From Ancylomarina sp963977525 (GTDB taxonomy: Bacteria; Bacteroidota; Bacteroidia; Bacteroidales; Marinifilaceae): a stretch of 64,000 bases of DNA. The stretch's first letter is position 1, and each line of letters begins with the position of its first letter. Shown one piece after another: positions 47,399 through 56,018 of this stretch. A program made the position numbers and the translations under genes. The stretch covers positions 90,911 to 154,910 of the forward strand of contig CAXBPC010000005.1 in the NCBI GenBank assembly GCA_963977525.1, given 5' to 3'. Under the pieces are notes generated by a model, which saw only the letters and a program-made list of their open reading frames with translations, was not told the DNA's origin and ran no database searches.

Positions 47399-49339
47399 AT
47401 GATATCAATTAATAACCTCATAGTAGAGTTTGGTGGTTTCACACTTTTTAAAGACGTTACTTTTATCGTTAATTCTCGCGACCGTATTGGTTTAGTTGGG
47501 AAAAATGGTGCTGGTAAATCAACTCTTTTGAAAATATTTGCCGGACATCAGGAACCTACGAAAGGTACAGTAAGCATTCCCAATGAGATTAAGATAGGAT
47601 ATTTGCCTCAACAGATGAATCATGAGGATGGACGAACTGTTATAGAAGAAGCTTTAACAGCTTTTGTAGAGGTGATTCAATTGGAAAAGGAGATTGCTAA
47701 GATAAACAATGAAATTGCTGAGCGTACTGATTACGAGTCAGAAGCTTATATGAAATTGATTAATCGTTTGACTGAAAAGAACGATAGGTTTCATATGATG
47801 GGTGGTGAAAATATTGAAGCAGAAGCAGAACGAACTCTTCTAGGTCTAGGTTTTTTGCGTAGTGATTTTACACGCCAGACCAATGAGTTTTCTGGAGGAT
47901 GGCGTATGCGTATTGAGTTGGTGAAAATCCTTTTGAGAAGACCTAATGTTTTTCTTCTCGATGAGCCAACGAACCATTTGGATATTGAATCGATACAATG
48001 GTTAGAAGATTTCTTGAAAACTTATCCTGGTGCAGTAGTTTTGGTTTCTCACGATAGAGCTTTTCTCGATAATATAACCAATCGTACGGTTGAGATTTCG
48101 GTAGGTAAAATATACGATTATAAAGTATCGTACACAGAGTATATACAGTTACATGCTGAACGACGTGAGCAACAAAAGAAGGCTTTTGTTAATCAGCAAA
48201 AGATGATTAAAGAAACAGAAGATTTTATTTCACGTTTTAGATATAAGGCGAGCAAATCTGTTCAGGTGCAATCACGAGTGAAACAACTTGAAAAAGTTGA
48301 TCGGATCGAGATTGATGAGGTTGACAATACGAAGCTAAGTTTGAAATTTCCACCAGCTCCTCGTTCTGGAGATTTAGTTTGTCAGGTGAAAGGTTTGAGT
48401 AAATCTTATGGCGATAACTTGGTTTTAAATGATCTTGAATTCGTAATCGAACGTGGTGAAAAGCTAGCCTTTGTTGGTAAGAATGGTGAAGGTAAGTCAA
48501 CTCTTGTAAAAGTATTGATGGGCGAAGTTGATCATACAGGAATATGCAAGCTCGGTCATAATGTGAAAATTGGTTATTTTGCTCAAAATCAGGCCATGTT
48601 GCTTGATGAGAATAAAACTGTTTTCGATACGATTGATGATGTTGCGGTAGGCGATGTAAGAACCAAAATACGTGATATTCTAGGCGCATTTATGTTTGGT
48701 GGCGAGGATATCGATAAGAAAGTAAAAGTATTGTCAGGAGGAGAACGTTCACGTTTGGCTATGGTTCGTCTTTTGCTTGAACCAGTTAACTTACTTGTTC
48801 TCGATGAGCCGACCAATCACCTCGATATGAAATCGAAAGATGTTTTGAAAGAGGCATTACTTAAATTTGATGGAACAGTCATCGTTGTTTCTCACGATAG
48901 AGAATTCCTTGATGGTTTATCTTCAAAGGTTTATGAGTTTACCAATAAGCAAGTAAAAGAGCATTTGGGTGGTATTTATGGCTTTCTTCAGAACAAGAAG
49001 ATGGATAATATGCGCGAGCTTGATAGAAAAAAACAAGTAGCAGGTGAGACGAAAGTAGAAGTCGTTCTATCTGAAAACAAGCTCAATTACCTTGAGCGTA
49101 AGGAAATGAACAAGCAGATATCAAAGCTTGAGAGAGCTGTGGCTAAGTGTGAGGAGATGATTGCCAAATACGAAGAAAAAATAGAAAAAATTGAAGATCT
49201 TTTAACAGATCCAAAAAATCAGGATCAGGAAACTTTTAAATCTTACGATGAGGCTAAAAAGAATCTTGAAGATGAAATGACGAATTGGGAGAATAAGAAT
49301 GAAGAACTTGAGAACTTGATTCTTGAGAAAGGAGAATAG
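47399..49339 (+). CDS. ABC-F family ATPase (Uup/EttA-like)
   Basis: Soluble protein with two ATP-binding cassettes and no membrane domain, of the class that acts on ribosomes. The first cassette has Walker A GKNGAGKST (34-42), EFSGGWRMRIELVK and LDEPTNHLD. The linker (about 230-310) is basic and helical. The second cassette has GKNGEGKST (about 363), VLSGGERSRLAM and LDEPTNHLD. A C-terminal coiled coil (about 560-646) of the Uup type ends the protein. The frame includes a TTG six bases earlier, but the ATG at 47399 (MISINNLIVEFGG) fits the family. Length is 646 residues. No sign ties it to antibiotic resistance; a housekeeping role is more likely. Confidence 0.92.
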   Translation: MISINNLIVEFGGFTLFKDVTFIVNSRDRIGLVGKNGAGKSTLLKIFAGHQEPTKGTVSIPNEIKIGYLPQQMNHEDGRTVIEEALTAFVEVIQLEKEIAKINNEIAERTDYESEAYMKLINRLTEKNDRFHMMGGENIEAEAERTLLGLGFLRSDFTRQTNEFSGGWRMRIELVKILLRRPNVFLLDEPTNHLDIESIQWLEDFLKTYPGAVVLVSHDRAFLDNITNRTVEISVGKIYDYKVSYTEYIQLHAERREQQKKAFVNQQKMIKETEDFISRFRYKASKSVQVQSRVKQLEKVDRIEIDEVDNTKLSLKFPPAPRSGDLVCQVKGLSKSYGDNLVLNDLEFVIERGEKLAFVGKNGEGKSTLVKVLMGEVDHTGICKLGHNVKIGYFAQNQAMLLDENKTVFDTIDDVAVGDVRTKIRDILGAFMFGGEDIDKKVKVLSGGERSRLAMVRLLLEPVNLLVLDEPTNHLDMKSKDVLKEALLKFDGTVIVVSHDREFLDGLSSKVYEFTNKQVKEHLGGIYGFLQNKKMDNMRELDRKKQVAGETKVEVVLSENKLNYLERKEMNKQISKLERAVAKCEEMIAKYEEKIEKIEDLLTDPKNQDQETFKSYDEAKKNLEDEMTNWENKNEELENLILEKGE

Positions 49340-49690
49340 GTTTTTTGTTTCGTAATGGGGCTTCAATTTTGTTTGAAACCCATTTGAGTTGCCCAATCAG
49401 CCTTCAATTTCTTTTGAAGCGTCTTTTAGCAAATAAATGATCGTATAATCTCCTTGGAACTCAAATTAAGGCGTAAAATAAGGCTATGAACTGCTTTGGA
49501 CATAGTTTGAGGAAAAAAAAGATGTCTCAATTTAATTTGAGACATCTTTTTGTTTCGTAAAGGGGCTTCAATTTCCTTTGAAGCCTATTTGAGCTTCACA
49601 ATAAGCCTTCAATCTCCTTTGAAGCGTCTTTCAGCAAAAAATGATGGTATAAACTCCTTTGAAATTACATTTAGCCGCAAAATTAGTTCT
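49320..49690. repeat. Tandem array, about 41-bp period, with a 205-bp higher-order repeat
   Basis: Unit starts fall at 49361, 49402, 49443, 49484, 49525, 49566, 49607 and about 49648. Core words are imperfect palindromes such as CTTCAATTTCCTTTGAAG. A block of about 145 bp beginning TTTGTTTCGTAA is repeated after 205 bp (5x41): copy 1 about 49344-49485, copy 2 about 49549-49690. The cores differ but still pair: CTTCAA/TTGAAG (units 2, 6, 7), CTATG/CATAG (unit 4), GATGTCTCAA/TTGAGACATC (unit 5). The first block begins just before the ABC-F stop codon. Confidence 0.75.
49517..49550. terminator. Terminator-like hairpin of the ABC-F transcript, unit 5 of the 41-bp array
   Basis: AAAAGATGTCTCAA (49517-49530) and TTGAGACATCTTTT (49537-49550) pair over 14 bp around a 6-base loop, with A-run and T-run flanks. 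It is about 180 bp after the ABC-F stop and in phase with the repeat array. Confidence 0.8.
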
Positions 49691-49799
49691 CAATTTGGGT
49701 ATATTCATGGAACTGTGTCTGATCATTTTACATTTAGAATGCTCAATCATATCTAGCTAATCTCTTTTCAAATTTTATTTATAACTGGGCTAATACAAG

Positions 49800-50020
49800 T
49801 CTCCAGTTGGGGTGTTTTGCGTAAAGGGTTGTAGCGGATAGCCCACAGCTTGATGAGATTGCTGGCGGTGGTGAGTTTGGTAAACTACGGGTGTATTTTT
49901 ATAAACTGACTATAGTTGCGAGGACTATGAGCGGAAAACCTGACTTTCGTCTCCTTCCGAAAACTTTCGGAATAAAGGAGCGAAAGAACGCCCAAAAGGA
50001 ACCTTAAAACTTTAGGATAT
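49800..50020. other. Structured, GC-richer non-coding stretch before pnp
   Basis: No gene fits. The stretch holds GTAGCGGATAGCCC (49841-49854) and a related word GAGCGGAAAACC (49929-49940). A long hairpin follows at 49944-49986: CTTTCG-T-CTCCTT pairs with AAGGAGCGAAAG, enclosing CCGAA/TTCGG. It ends at a strong bidirectional terminator. It could be a small RNA or a dispersed intergenic element; strand and function are unknown. Confidence 0.4.
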
Positions 50021-50021
50021 G

Positions 50022-50051
50022 AAAAAAGCCCGATGTGAATCGGGCTTTTTT
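50022..50051. terminator. Bidirectional terminator at the pnp 3' end
   Basis: AAAAAAGCCCGAT and ATCGGGCTTTTTT form a stem of up to 13 bp around GTGA. It is 24 bp after the pnp stop on the minus strand and can also end plus-strand transcripts from the structured stretch. Confidence 0.88.
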
Positions 50052-50074
50052 GTATAATAGACTAGAATGAATTT

Positions 50075-52204
50075 CTAGTTTCTCTCTGGTTTTGGTAATA
50101 AAGCTTTTCTAGAAAGTTTCAATTTACCTGTCTTAGGATCGATACCGATAAGTTGTACTTCAACTACATCTCCTTCTTTCAATACTTCGTCAACTGTATT
50201 TAGTCTACGATGCTCGATTTCAGAAATGTGAAGTAAACCATCTTTACCAGGAAGAACTTCAACGAAAGCACCAAAGGCAACAATCGATTTCACTTTTCCT
50301 TTGTAAATTGTTCCAACTTCAGGAACTGCAGTGATACCTTTGATACGACCTAATGCAATATCAATTGCTTCTCTGTTGTTAGCTGAAATATCAATATGAC
50401 CTTTTCCGTCAACTTCTTCGATAACGATAACCGCACCTGAAGTTTCTTGAATCTCTTGAATAATCTTACCACCTGGTCCGATTACAGCACCAATCATTTC
50501 CTTAGGAATAACAAGTGATACAATTCTTGGAGCGTGATCTTTAAGATCTTGGCGAGGTTCAGCGATAGTCTCAGAAATCTTATCTAAGATGTGAAGACGA
50601 CCTGCGCGAGCTTGCATCAATGCTTGCTCCAATACTTCATAAGGAAGTCCGTCTACTTTAATGTCCATTTGGGTCGCAGTAATACCATCTCTAGTACCTG
50701 TTACTTTAAAGTCCATATCACCCAAGTGATCTTCATCACCTAGAATATCCGAAAGAATAGCATATTTCTCAGCACCTTCAGTAGAGATAAGTCCCATTGC
50801 GATACCAGTAACTGGTTTCTTCATTTGGATACCTGAATCCATAAGTGCTAATGTACCCGCACAAACAGTAGCCATTGAAGACGAACCGTTTGATTCTAGA
50901 ATATCCGAAACAATACGAATTGCGTAAGGACACTCATCAGGAAGCATATTTTTAAGAGCACGATGTGCTAGGTTACCATGACCAACCTCACGACGAGATA
51001 GTCCACGTGAAGGACGTGCATCACCAGTTGAGAAAGGAGGGAAGTTATAGTGAAGTGTGAATTTCTCTTTTCCGCGGAAAAGTACATCATCAATCATTTT
51101 CTCATCTAACTTAGTACCTAATGTTACTGTAGTTAAAGATTGAGTTTCACCACGAGTAAACACAGCAGAACCGTGAGCACCTGGAAGGTAATCAATCTCA
51201 GACCAGATAGGACGAATTTCGTCAGTCTTACGACCATCTAAACGAACTCTATCTTCAAGAACCATTTCACGAATAGCATCTTTTTCCACATCGTGGAAGT
51301 AGCGTCCGATTAGGCTCATTTTAATCTCCGAAGCGTCTTTCCCTTCAGAATATTCAGTTACAAACTCTTCTTTTACAGCTGCAAATGAAGCTGAACGTTC
51401 GTGTTTGTTAGGGTTTTGAAGTCTTGCAACTTCTAATACTTTTGCATAAGTCTTATCAGCGATTAACTGACGAAGTTCTTCGTCGCTATCTTCGTGACAA
51501 TACTCTCTTTTCTTAGTTTTTCCAACTGCTTCAGCTAATTCAACTTGAACTTGACATTGCAATTTAATAGCTTCGTGAGCGATTTTGATAGCTTCAAGCA
51601 TCTCTGCTTCTGAAACTTCTTTCATCTCACCTTCAACCATCATGATATTATCCTTGGTTGCAGCAACCATGATTTCCATATCAGAAATCGCTAATTGCTC
51701 ACGATTTGGATTAATCATGAATTCGCCATTGACTCTAGCCACACGAACCTCAGAAATAGGCTCTAGGAATGGAATGTCAGATACTGCAATAGCTGCAGAA
51801 GCTGCAAGACCAGCAAGAGCATCAGGCATGTCGTTTGCATCAACAGAAATCAAGCTAATCGATACGAATGTATCAGCGTGATAATCTGAAGGGAATAATG
51901 GACGTAGGGCACGGTCCACAATACGACAAATTAAAATTTCATAGTCAGAAGGACGACCTTCTCTTTTCATAAATCCACCAGGGAAACGACCTAGTGCAGC
52001 ATATTTCTCTTTGTAGTCAACTGACAAAGGCAAAAAGTCAACATCTTGCTTTGCGTTTTTTGCAGATACTACAGTAGCTAACAACATGGTCTTACCCATT
52101 TTTACTACAACAGCTCCATCAGCTTGTTTTGCTAATTTTCCTGTTTCAATTGTGATGGACCTTCCATCACCTAATTCAATTGTTTTTTCGATTACATTCA
52201 TCAT
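50075..52204 (-). CDS. pnp: Polyribonucleotide nucleotidyltransferase (PNPase)
   Basis: Phosphorolytic 3'-5' exoribonuclease of 709 residues. It has two RNase PH-like domains (about 10-215 and 310-530) joined by a helical domain. A KH domain (about 555-615, IGAVIGPGGKIIQEIQ) and an S1 domain (about 620-690, GTIYKGKVKSIVAFGAFVEV) follow. The core shows FPPFSTGDARPSRGLSRREVGHG and GDMDFKVTGT. It lies 101 bp after rpsO, the classic order, with a terminator-like hairpin in between that may set the rpsO:pnp ratio. Confidence 0.97.
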   Translation of the reverse strand: MMNVIEKTIELGDGRSITIETGKLAKQADGAVVVKMGKTMLLATVVSAKNAKQDVDFLPLSVDYKEKYAALGRFPGGFMKREGRPSDYEILICRIVDRALRPLFPSDYHADTFVSISLISVDANDMPDALAGLAASAAIAVSDIPFLEPISEVRVARVNGEFMINPNREQLAISDMEIMVAATKDNIMMVEGEMKEVSEAEMLEAIKIAHEAIKLQCQVQVELAEAVGKTKKREYCHEDSDEELRQLIADKTYAKVLEVARLQNPNKHERSASFAAVKEEFVTEYSEGKDASEIKMSLIGRYFHDVEKDAIREMVLEDRVRLDGRKTDEIRPIWSEIDYLPGAHGSAVFTRGETQSLTTVTLGTKLDEKMIDDVLFRGKEKFTLHYNFPPFSTGDARPSRGLSRREVGHGNLAHRALKNMLPDECPYAIRIVSDILESNGSSSMATVCAGTLALMDSGIQMKKPVTGIAMGLISTEGAEKYAILSDILGDEDHLGDMDFKVTGTRDGITATQMDIKVDGLPYEVLEQALMQARAGRLHILDKISETIAEPRQDLKDHAPRIVSLVIPKEMIGAVIGPGGKIIQEIQETSGAVIVIEEVDGKGHIDISANNREAIDIALGRIKGITAVPEVGTIYKGKVKSIVAFGAFVEVLPGKDGLLHISEIEHRRLNTVDEVLKEGDVVEVQLIGIDPKTGKLKLSRKALLPKPERN

Positions 52205-52260
52205 TTGTAGTTTTATTCAAACTTATATTCGGATAAGGCGAGATGTTGCCGTACTTAAAT

Positions 52261-52292
52261 AAAAAAAGCAATCCCGATTGCTCAGGATTGCT
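52261..52292 (-). terminator. Hairpin with T-run between rpsO and pnp
   Basis: AGCAATCC (52267-52274) and GGATTGCT (52285-52292) form an 8-bp stem with a 10-base loop. On the minus strand TTTTTTT follows. It would end rpsO transcripts, with partial read-through into pnp, or act as a processing site. Confidence 0.7.
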
Positions 52293-52305
52293 AATATTAT
52301 AAGTA

Positions 52306-52575
52306 TTACTTACGCATTTTCAATGCCAAAATAATAGCACGGTATCTAGCAATATCTTTTCCTTTTAAGTAATCTAATAGGCTTCTTCTTTTACCTACTA
52401 GTAATTGCAGCGCACGTTGGGTACTGTAATCTTTTCTATTCTTCTTAAGATGCTCTGTTAAGTGGGCAATACGGTAAGAAAATAAAGCGATCTGAGATTC
52501 TGCAGCCCCAGTGTCTTTATTAGACTTTCCGTATTGTTCGAAAAGCTCTTGTTTTTTTTCTGCTGATAAATACAT
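52306..52575 (-). CDS. rpsO: 30S ribosomal protein S15
   Basis: 89 residues, the standard length. The protein binds 16S rRNA and the central domain of the small subunit. It has the S15 pattern KDTGAAESQIALFSYRI near 20-36, LTEHLKKNRKDYSTQRALQLLVGKRR near 37-62, and the ending LDYLKGKDIARYRAIILALKMRK. It is the first gene of the rpsO-pnp unit. Confidence 0.98.
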   Translation of the reverse strand: MYLSAEKKQELFEQYGKSNKDTGAAESQIALFSYRIAHLTEHLKKNRKDYSTQRALQLLVGKRRSLLDYLKGKDIARYRAIILALKMRK

Positions 52576-52617
52576 AGTACTTAAATTAAATTGTTTCTGT
52601 TTGAACTATTAATTCGG

Positions 52618-52648
52618 CAAAAGTAAGGATTTATTTTCATAAATCAAT
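52618..52648 (-). promoter_or_regulatory. Bacteroidota-type promoter for rpsO
   Basis: The minus strand has TACTTTTG (plus-strand 52618-52625) preceded, 19 bp upstream, by ATTG, a 3 of 4 match to TTTG. The leader to the ATG is about 35-40 bases. Confidence 0.6.
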
Positions 52649-52720
52649 AAGCTTGCTTTGTTGTTTTCATTAAGAAACTTAAAGATCTCTATAAAGAGGA
52701 TAAATAAGTTCAATTTTAAC

Positions 52721-52755
52721 AAAAAGAAGCCTCGAAATATAACTTCGAGGCTTCT
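52721..52755 (-). terminator. Terminator of gcvP
   Basis: AGAAGCCTCGAA (52725-52736) and TTCGAGGCTTCT (52744-52755) pair perfectly over 12 bp with a 7-base loop. CTTTTTGTT follows on the minus strand. Confidence 0.85.
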
Positions 52756-52785
52756 GATTTTATATGAATAGTGTTGTTGCAGAAG

Positions 52786-55677
52786 CTATTCTACTTCAAC
52801 CTGCTCTTCGATATAGTTTTCAAGAGGTGCACAAGTACACATCAAGTTTCTGTCTCCATATGCATCATCAACACGTGAAATTGAAGGCCAGAATTTATTG
52901 TCAGCAACCCACTCTAATGGATAAGCTGCTTTCTTACGAGAGTATGAATGATTCCACTCATCAGCAGTTAATACCATATGAGTATGTGGAGCATGCTTAA
53001 GAACGTTGTCTTGTGCATCAGCAATACCATCTTCAATTTCCTTCATCTCTTCGTTAATCTTAGCAAGAGCTTCGATAAAGCGATCAAGTTCTTCTAGTGG
53101 CTCACTTTCAGTAGGCTCTACCATAAGTGTTCCGTGAACTGGGAAAGAAAGAGTAGGAGCGTGGAAACCGTAGTCCATTAAACGCTTAGCAATATCACCA
53201 TCAGTAATACCAACAGTTTTATTAAACTCTCTACAGTCGAAAATCATTTCGTGACCAACACGACCTTTATCTCCTTTGTAAAGAATTTTGAATCCTAGTT
53301 TTTCGAATGAAGAAGCAAGGTAGTTAGCATTTAAGATAGCCATCTTAGTTACTTGCTCTAAACCGTCAGTACCTAACATTGCGATATAACCGTAAGTAAT
53401 AGGCAATACGCTAGCTGATCCGAATGGAGCAGCAGCTACAGCAGTAATTGCATTTTTACCACCAGTCTCAACCACTTTGTGTGAAGGTAAGAATTGAACC
53501 AAGTGTTCTGCAACACCGATAGGACCAACTCCAGGACCACCACCACCGTGAGGGATAGCGAATGTTTTATGTAAGTTCAAGTGACAAACGTCAGCTCCAA
53601 TTGCACCTGGATTTGTTAATCCAACCTGAGCATTCATGTTAGCACCATCCATGTAAACCTGTCCACCATTTTCGTGAATCAAGTTCATCATTTCTTTGAT
53701 ACCTGTTTCAAATACGCCGTGAGTTGATGGGTAAGTGATCATGTAAGCACATAAATCTTCTTTGAATTTCTCAGCTTTTGCTTTAAGATCTTCAAAATCG
53801 ACATTACCATTCTCATCACACTTAACAACAACAACTTTCATACCAGCCATTGTTACAGTAGCTGGGTTAGTTCCGTGAGCCGAAGCTGGAATCAATACAA
53901 CATTTCTATGACCCTCGCCACGAGAAATATGGTATTCACGAATAACTAATAAACCAGTATACTCACCAGCAGCACCAGAGTTTGGCTGTAATGTACATCC
54001 TGCAAAACCAGTAATTTCTGATAACCACTTTTCAAGTTCAGTTATGATTTGAGTATAACCATCAGCTTGATTAATTGGAATGAATGGGTGAAGTCCGCCA
54101 AATTCAGGCCAGCTAAGAGGTAACATTTCAGCAGCAGCATTCAATTTCATAGTACAAGAACCTAAAGAGATCATCGAAGTGTTTAGTCCGATATCTTTTT
54201 TCTCAAGGTTTTTGATGTAACGCATCATTGCTGTTTCTGAATGATGACGGTTGAATACATCTAATGTTAAGTATTCGCTTTTGCGAGCTAATTTCTCATC
54301 GAAATATAGTTTTTCTTCCATTGCTGTTTCAACAACTTCAGCTTTGCTAGCTGCATTTGCGAAAATATTTAGGATTGCATTTAATTCTGCATCACTAATT
54401 TTCTCATCAGTAGAAATACCAATAGTTGTATCGTTGATATAACGGAAGTTGAATTCCTTCTCAAGAGCTGCAGTACGAATTGCTTCCATTGAAACACCAG
54501 TAGGTACTACAATCTCAAGAGTATCGAAATAGTTCTCGATGTTTTGAGTGTAACCTAATGCCTTTAATCCTTCTGAAAGGAAACCAGCAGCTGAGTGAAT
54601 ATGAGTAGCAATACGCTTAAGACCTTTTTGTCCGTGATAAGTCGCATAAAAACCTGCCATTGTAGCTAAAAGAGCTTGAGCTGTACAGATATTTGAAGTC
54701 GCTTTTTCACGTTTGATATGCTGCTCACGAGTCTGAAGAGCCATACGAATAGCCTTGTTGCCTTGAGCATCTTTAGTAACACCAATGATACGTCCAGGAA
54801 CGTTACGCTTATACTCTTCACGACAAGCTAAGAAAGCTGCGTGAGGTCCGCCGTATCCCATTGGAACACCAAAACGTTGCGAAGAACCTACAACAATATC
54901 AGCTCCCCACTCACCAGGAGCAGTAAGCAATGCTAAACTCATAAGGTCAGCAGCAACTGCAACTAATGCTTCAGTTCCGTGTGCTTTCTCTACGAATTCT
55001 GTGTAGTCTTCAACGCTACCATTAGCAGCAGGATATTGGATGATAGATCCGAATACTGCATCAGTAAATTCGAAAGTTTTGTAATCTCCAATAACAAGTT
55101 CAATACCTAGTGGCTTAGCACGAGTAACTAGAACATCTAATGTTTGAGCAAAAATGTTTTCGTCAACAAAAAGCGTATTAGCTTTGGCCTTTTTCTTCGC
55201 TCTAGAACGTAAACTATGCATCATATACATGGTTTCACCTACAGCAGTAGCTTCATCAAGAAGTGAGCTGTTAGCTAATTCCATTTTAGTTAGATCTAAA
55301 ACAACTGTTTGAAAGTTCAAAAGTGCTTCTAATCTACCTTGAGAAACTTCAGCTTGGTAAGGCGTATATGGCGTATACCATCCTGGGTTTTCGAGTACGT
55401 TTCGAAGGATAACAGGAGGAGTAATTGTGTCATAATATCCTTGACCAATAAAGGTTCTGAATAATTTATTTTTAGCAGCAATACCTTTAATTTTCGATAA
55501 ATATTCATTCTCAGTTAAAGCTTCAGGAAGATTTAAAGGTTGAGTTAAACGAATATCAGAAGGGATTGTTTCTTCAATTAGGGCATCTAATGACGATGCG
55601 CCAACAGTTTCCAACATTGTTTTAATATCGCCGTTGCGAGGTCCAATGTGACGGGAAACAAACTTTTCGGTTGCCAT
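52786..55677 (-). CDS. gcvP: Glycine dehydrogenase (decarboxylating), P protein of the glycine cleavage system
   Basis: PLP enzyme of 963 residues that decarboxylates glycine and loads the aminomethyl group on the H protein. It is the single-chain form with both halves. The N-terminal half opens with FVSRHIGPRNGDI and contains GQGYYDTITPPVILRN. The C-terminal half carries the PLP-lysine motif HLNLHKTFAIPHGGGGPG (lysine near residue 700). The ending GDRNLMCTCAP is typical of the family. No gcvT or gcvH is adjacent, so the system is dispersed. Confidence 0.97.
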   Translation of the reverse strand: MATEKFVSRHIGPRNGDIKTMLETVGASSLDALIEETIPSDIRLTQPLNLPEALTENEYLSKIKGIAAKNKLFRTFIGQGYYDTITPPVILRNVLENPGWYTPYTPYQAEVSQGRLEALLNFQTVVLDLTKMELANSSLLDEATAVGETMYMMHSLRSRAKKKAKANTLFVDENIFAQTLDVLVTRAKPLGIELVIGDYKTFEFTDAVFGSIIQYPAANGSVEDYTEFVEKAHGTEALVAVAADLMSLALLTAPGEWGADIVVGSSQRFGVPMGYGGPHAAFLACREEYKRNVPGRIIGVTKDAQGNKAIRMALQTREQHIKREKATSNICTAQALLATMAGFYATYHGQKGLKRIATHIHSAAGFLSEGLKALGYTQNIENYFDTLEIVVPTGVSMEAIRTAALEKEFNFRYINDTTIGISTDEKISDAELNAILNIFANAASKAEVVETAMEEKLYFDEKLARKSEYLTLDVFNRHHSETAMMRYIKNLEKKDIGLNTSMISLGSCTMKLNAAAEMLPLSWPEFGGLHPFIPINQADGYTQIITELEKWLSEITGFAGCTLQPNSGAAGEYTGLLVIREYHISRGEGHRNVVLIPASAHGTNPATVTMAGMKVVVVKCDENGNVDFEDLKAKAEKFKEDLCAYMITYPSTHGVFETGIKEMMNLIHENGGQVYMDGANMNAQVGLTNPGAIGADVCHLNLHKTFAIPHGGGGPGVGPIGVAEHLVQFLPSHKVVETGGKNAITAVAAAPFGSASVLPITYGYIAMLGTDGLEQVTKMAILNANYLASSFEKLGFKILYKGDKGRVGHEMIFDCREFNKTVGITDGDIAKRLMDYGFHAPTLSFPVHGTLMVEPTESEPLEELDRFIEALAKINEEMKEIEDGIADAQDNVLKHAPHTHMVLTADEWNHSYSRKKAAYPLEWVADNKFWPSISRVDDAYGDRNLMCTCAPLENYIEEQVEVE

Positions 55678-56018
55678 ATCCTTGTAAAAATTTAGTGTTT
55701 GTGTAAAAAAAATTCACCTTAATTTGCGTGCGTAAATGTAGCAAAAGATTTAATATTACATCGATTGCAAATTAGAAATAACTTTTCTGTTTTTCAACAT
55801 TTATTTTGTCTGAAAATAAGTGGTTTAGTATGATTTTTGTCAGTATTAATTTGATGATTCCTGATGATTTTATTTATCTTCATGCTGCTTTTGTTCTTGT
55901 AGTGTCAAAAGCGAGTCAGATTAAGCAGTTGAGAAGAGCTCATTTTTTAGATTTCTTGTATTCAATTTGTAAAGGCTAATCTATTTTAAATGGTATATTT
56001 GTAATTCAATTTTTCAAA
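55678..56018. other. Divergent intergenic region of gcvP and bcp
   Basis: About 340 bp, AT-rich, carrying the start regions of both genes. TATATTTG at 55994-56001 fits a -7 box for bcp, with TTTG 24 bp upstream. No glycine-riboswitch-like structure or other RNA is recognised on the gcvP side. Confidence 0.4.
55966..56001 (+). promoter_or_regulatory. Candidate promoter for bcp
   Basis: TTTG at 55966-55969 and TATATTTG at 55994-56001, spacing 24 bp, slightly longer than usual. The ATG at 56019 follows closely. Confidence 0.45.

Noticed and set aside
47399..49339. Antibiotic-resistance ABC-F gene
   Set aside because: The long C-terminal coiled coil and LDEPTNHLD motifs fit the general Uup/EttA type, and nothing nearby suggests a resistance island.
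49320..49690. CRISPR array or IS remnant
   Set aside because: There are no constant repeats with unique spacers, no terminal inverted repeats with target duplication, and no transposase remnant in any frame.
55678..56018. Glycine riboswitch before gcvP
   Set aside because: The leader does not show the tandem aptamer features I could recognise, and only a short AT-rich leader is visible.
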